A stretch of DNA of 64,000 bases, from the NCBI RefSeq assembly GCF_008312935.1, contig NZ_VSZO01000012.1:62001-126000 (forward strand), written 5' to 3'. This stretch comes from Roseiconus lacunae (lineage in GTDB: Bacteria > Planctomycetota > Planctomycetia > Pirellulales > Pirellulaceae). A program made the translations under genes and the position numbers. Positions 62,996 to 64,000 of the stretch are shown piece by piece. The notes beneath the pieces were generated by a model that worked only from the letters and a program-made list of their open reading frames with translations, was not told where the DNA came from and did not search any database. Position 1 is the stretch's first letter. Each line of letters starts with the position of its first letter.

Positions 62996-64000
62996 CTAGC
63001 GACGGTCGAGTTCGGGCGGGCGGCGGCCGAGCTTGACCTCAAAGTTCATCTCTTCGCCAGATCGCTGAACCAGCAGACGAATTCGCGTCCCTGCCATCGC
63101 GTTCCCGATCAATTGCATCAAGTGATCGACGTCGCGGATCGCTTGGCCGTCGACCCAGGTCACGACGTCGCCGGGCTGTAACCCCGCGACCGCGGCGCCG
63201 GACTGAACATCGGCGATTGCCGCGATCTGCGCCCCGCGAACCCGCAGATTCTCACCGGAGAGTTTCTCATCGGGGACCTCTGCCAAAGACACCCCTAGCC
63301 AGCCCCGCTCGATTTTTCCGTGCTCACGAAGCTGTAGATAGATTTTTTTGGCGACGGTGCTTGGAATCGCAAAACTTACCCCCTGGTAAGTGTCACCGAC
63401 GATCGCGGTGTTGACACCGATCATTGTGCCACGTGAATCGACTAGCGGACCACCGCTGTTACCAGGATTAACCGCAACGTCACTTTGCATGAAATCTTGA
63501 TAGCGATCTTTCGCCCGCACCACACGATGCTTTCCGCTAAGAATTCCGAACGTCACTGTTCGGTCGAGCCCAAACGGGCTACCGATGGCCCACACCGGCG
63601 AACCGACTCGAATACGTTCGCTATCGCCCCAGGGGATCGGCAACAAATCGTTTGCGTTAACTTTCAGCACCGCCAAGTCGGTCAATTCATCGGTCCCGAC
63701 GACGATCCCATCCAACCGGCGACCGTCGCTTAGCGTGACCAGGATTTCGTCGCTATCGGCGATCACATGACGGTTGGTCAGGATGTACCCGTCTTCGTCG
63801 ACGACGACTCCGCTGCCTTGATCAGAGATCAAAATCGCCGGTGCGCCGGTCATATTCTCGTGCACGATCTTGTGATGCGCCGCTCGGCGGATATCGATGT
63901 GCACGACACTCGGTCCGACCGCCGCGTTGACCATTTGGTAGGCCTGCGAAAGCGAATCGAGTGAGACATCTTTGAGGCCTTGGCTGGCGACTTCAAACTC
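62996..64000 (-). CDS. HtrA/DegP-type serine protease with PDZ domain (5' end beyond window)
   Basis: The frame is open to the right edge, so the N-terminus, including any signal peptide, is outside; about 334 residues are present, and an ATG at 63934 is internal. The trypsin-like triad is visible: H in ILTNRHVIADSDE, D in DELTDLAVLKV and S in NPGNSGGPLVD. A C-terminal PDZ domain follows (LRVRGAQIAAIADVQSGAAVAGLQPGDVV). HtrA proteases degrade misfolded envelope proteins, usually as trimers in the periplasm. Last gene on the right edge. Confidence 0.92.
   Translation of the reverse strand, partial: EFEVASQGLKDVSLDSLSQAYQMVNAAVGPSVVHIDIRRAAHHKIVHENMTGAPAILISDQGSGVVVDEDGYILTNRHVIADSDEILVTLSDGRRLDGIVVGTDELTDLAVLKVNANDLLPIPWGDSERIRVGSPVWAIGSPFGLDRTVTFGILSGKHRVVRAKDRYQDFMQSDVAVNPGNSGGPLVDSRGTMIGVNTAIVGDTYQGVSFAIPSTVAKKIYLQLREHGKIERGWLGVSLAEVPDEKLSGENLRVRGAQIAAIADVQSGAAVAGLQPGDVVTWVDGQAIRDVDHLMQLIGNAMAGTRIRLLVQRSGEEMNFEVKLGRRPPELDRR

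Noticed and set aside
1..64000. tRNA, rRNA, CRISPR, prophage or insertion-sequence genes
   Set aside because: No clover-leaf, regular repeat-spacer array, transposase or phage structural gene was recognised by eye; a covariance-model scan would be needed to exclude small RNAs.

Overview
The window looks like chromosomal DNA of a planctomycete close to Rhodopirellula/Pirellulaceae. The reasons are a one-haem planctomycete-type cytochrome fused to a DUF2231 membrane region, a DUF1559 protein with a zinc ribbon, an N-terminal NPYQAP membrane protein, a SUMF1-like protein, several Hanks-type kinases, few clear Shine-Dalgarno sites and many GTG/TTG starts. About 47 protein genes are supported. No rRNA, tRNA, CRISPR array or transposase gene was recognised.

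Layout. 1-14.7 kb: a VWA/DUF2135 protein cut by the window edge, then a tight + strand operon of MoxR ATPase, DUF58, BatA-like, VWA/GATase-like, a very large coiled-coil membrane protein, a terpenoid-cyclase-like toroid and a secreted protein; the last six genes overlap or nearly touch. 14.7-25.2 kb: queC and a YhaM-like nuclease, a sigma-like protein, the cytochrome, ppk1, purB and a secreted protein. 25.2-34.8 kb: a perfect inverted repeat, DHH phosphoesterase and ribF, a three-gene ribose-type ABC importer, nnrD, larB and argG. 34.8-38.05 kb: DUF1559 protein, dtd, a YdjM-like membrane protein and a CvpA-like protein. 38.4-48.4 kb: accA, a kinase, a glycosyltransferase, an SMP-30/esterase fusion, then fliA, flhF and flhA. 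48.8-64 kb: two small secreted/membrane proteins, an FG-GAP protein, serA, serC, a NYN protein, a flippase, an FHA protein and a kinase, truA and asd, a SUMF1-like protein, and an HtrA-type protease running off the right edge.

The main discovery is at chromosome scale. The octamer GGGCAGGG matches the Escherichia coli KOPS consensus GGGNAGGG read by the FtsK translocase. I found it 23 times by eye: all 10 copies up to 36,351 read rightward and all 13 copies from 40,417 read leftward. The polarity flips once, inside a 4 kb interval. In that interval, between the convergent cvpA-like and accA genes, lies a 28 bp site at 38,139-38,166 with the 11-6-11 layout of a Xer/dif site; one arm matches E. 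coli dif at 9 of 11 positions. The window therefore very probably contains the replication terminus and chromosome-dimer resolution site. Two identical 22 bp perfect palindromes lie about 200 bp from the dif candidate. Gene orientation agrees on the right side, where 18 of 20 genes point toward dif.

Other non-coding structure: a dispersed imperfect palindromic repeat in four intergenic regions, a 25 bp perfect inverted repeat after the 25.2 kb gene, and convincing intrinsic terminators for argG, fliA and the SUMF1-like gene. All counts and alignments were done by eye.
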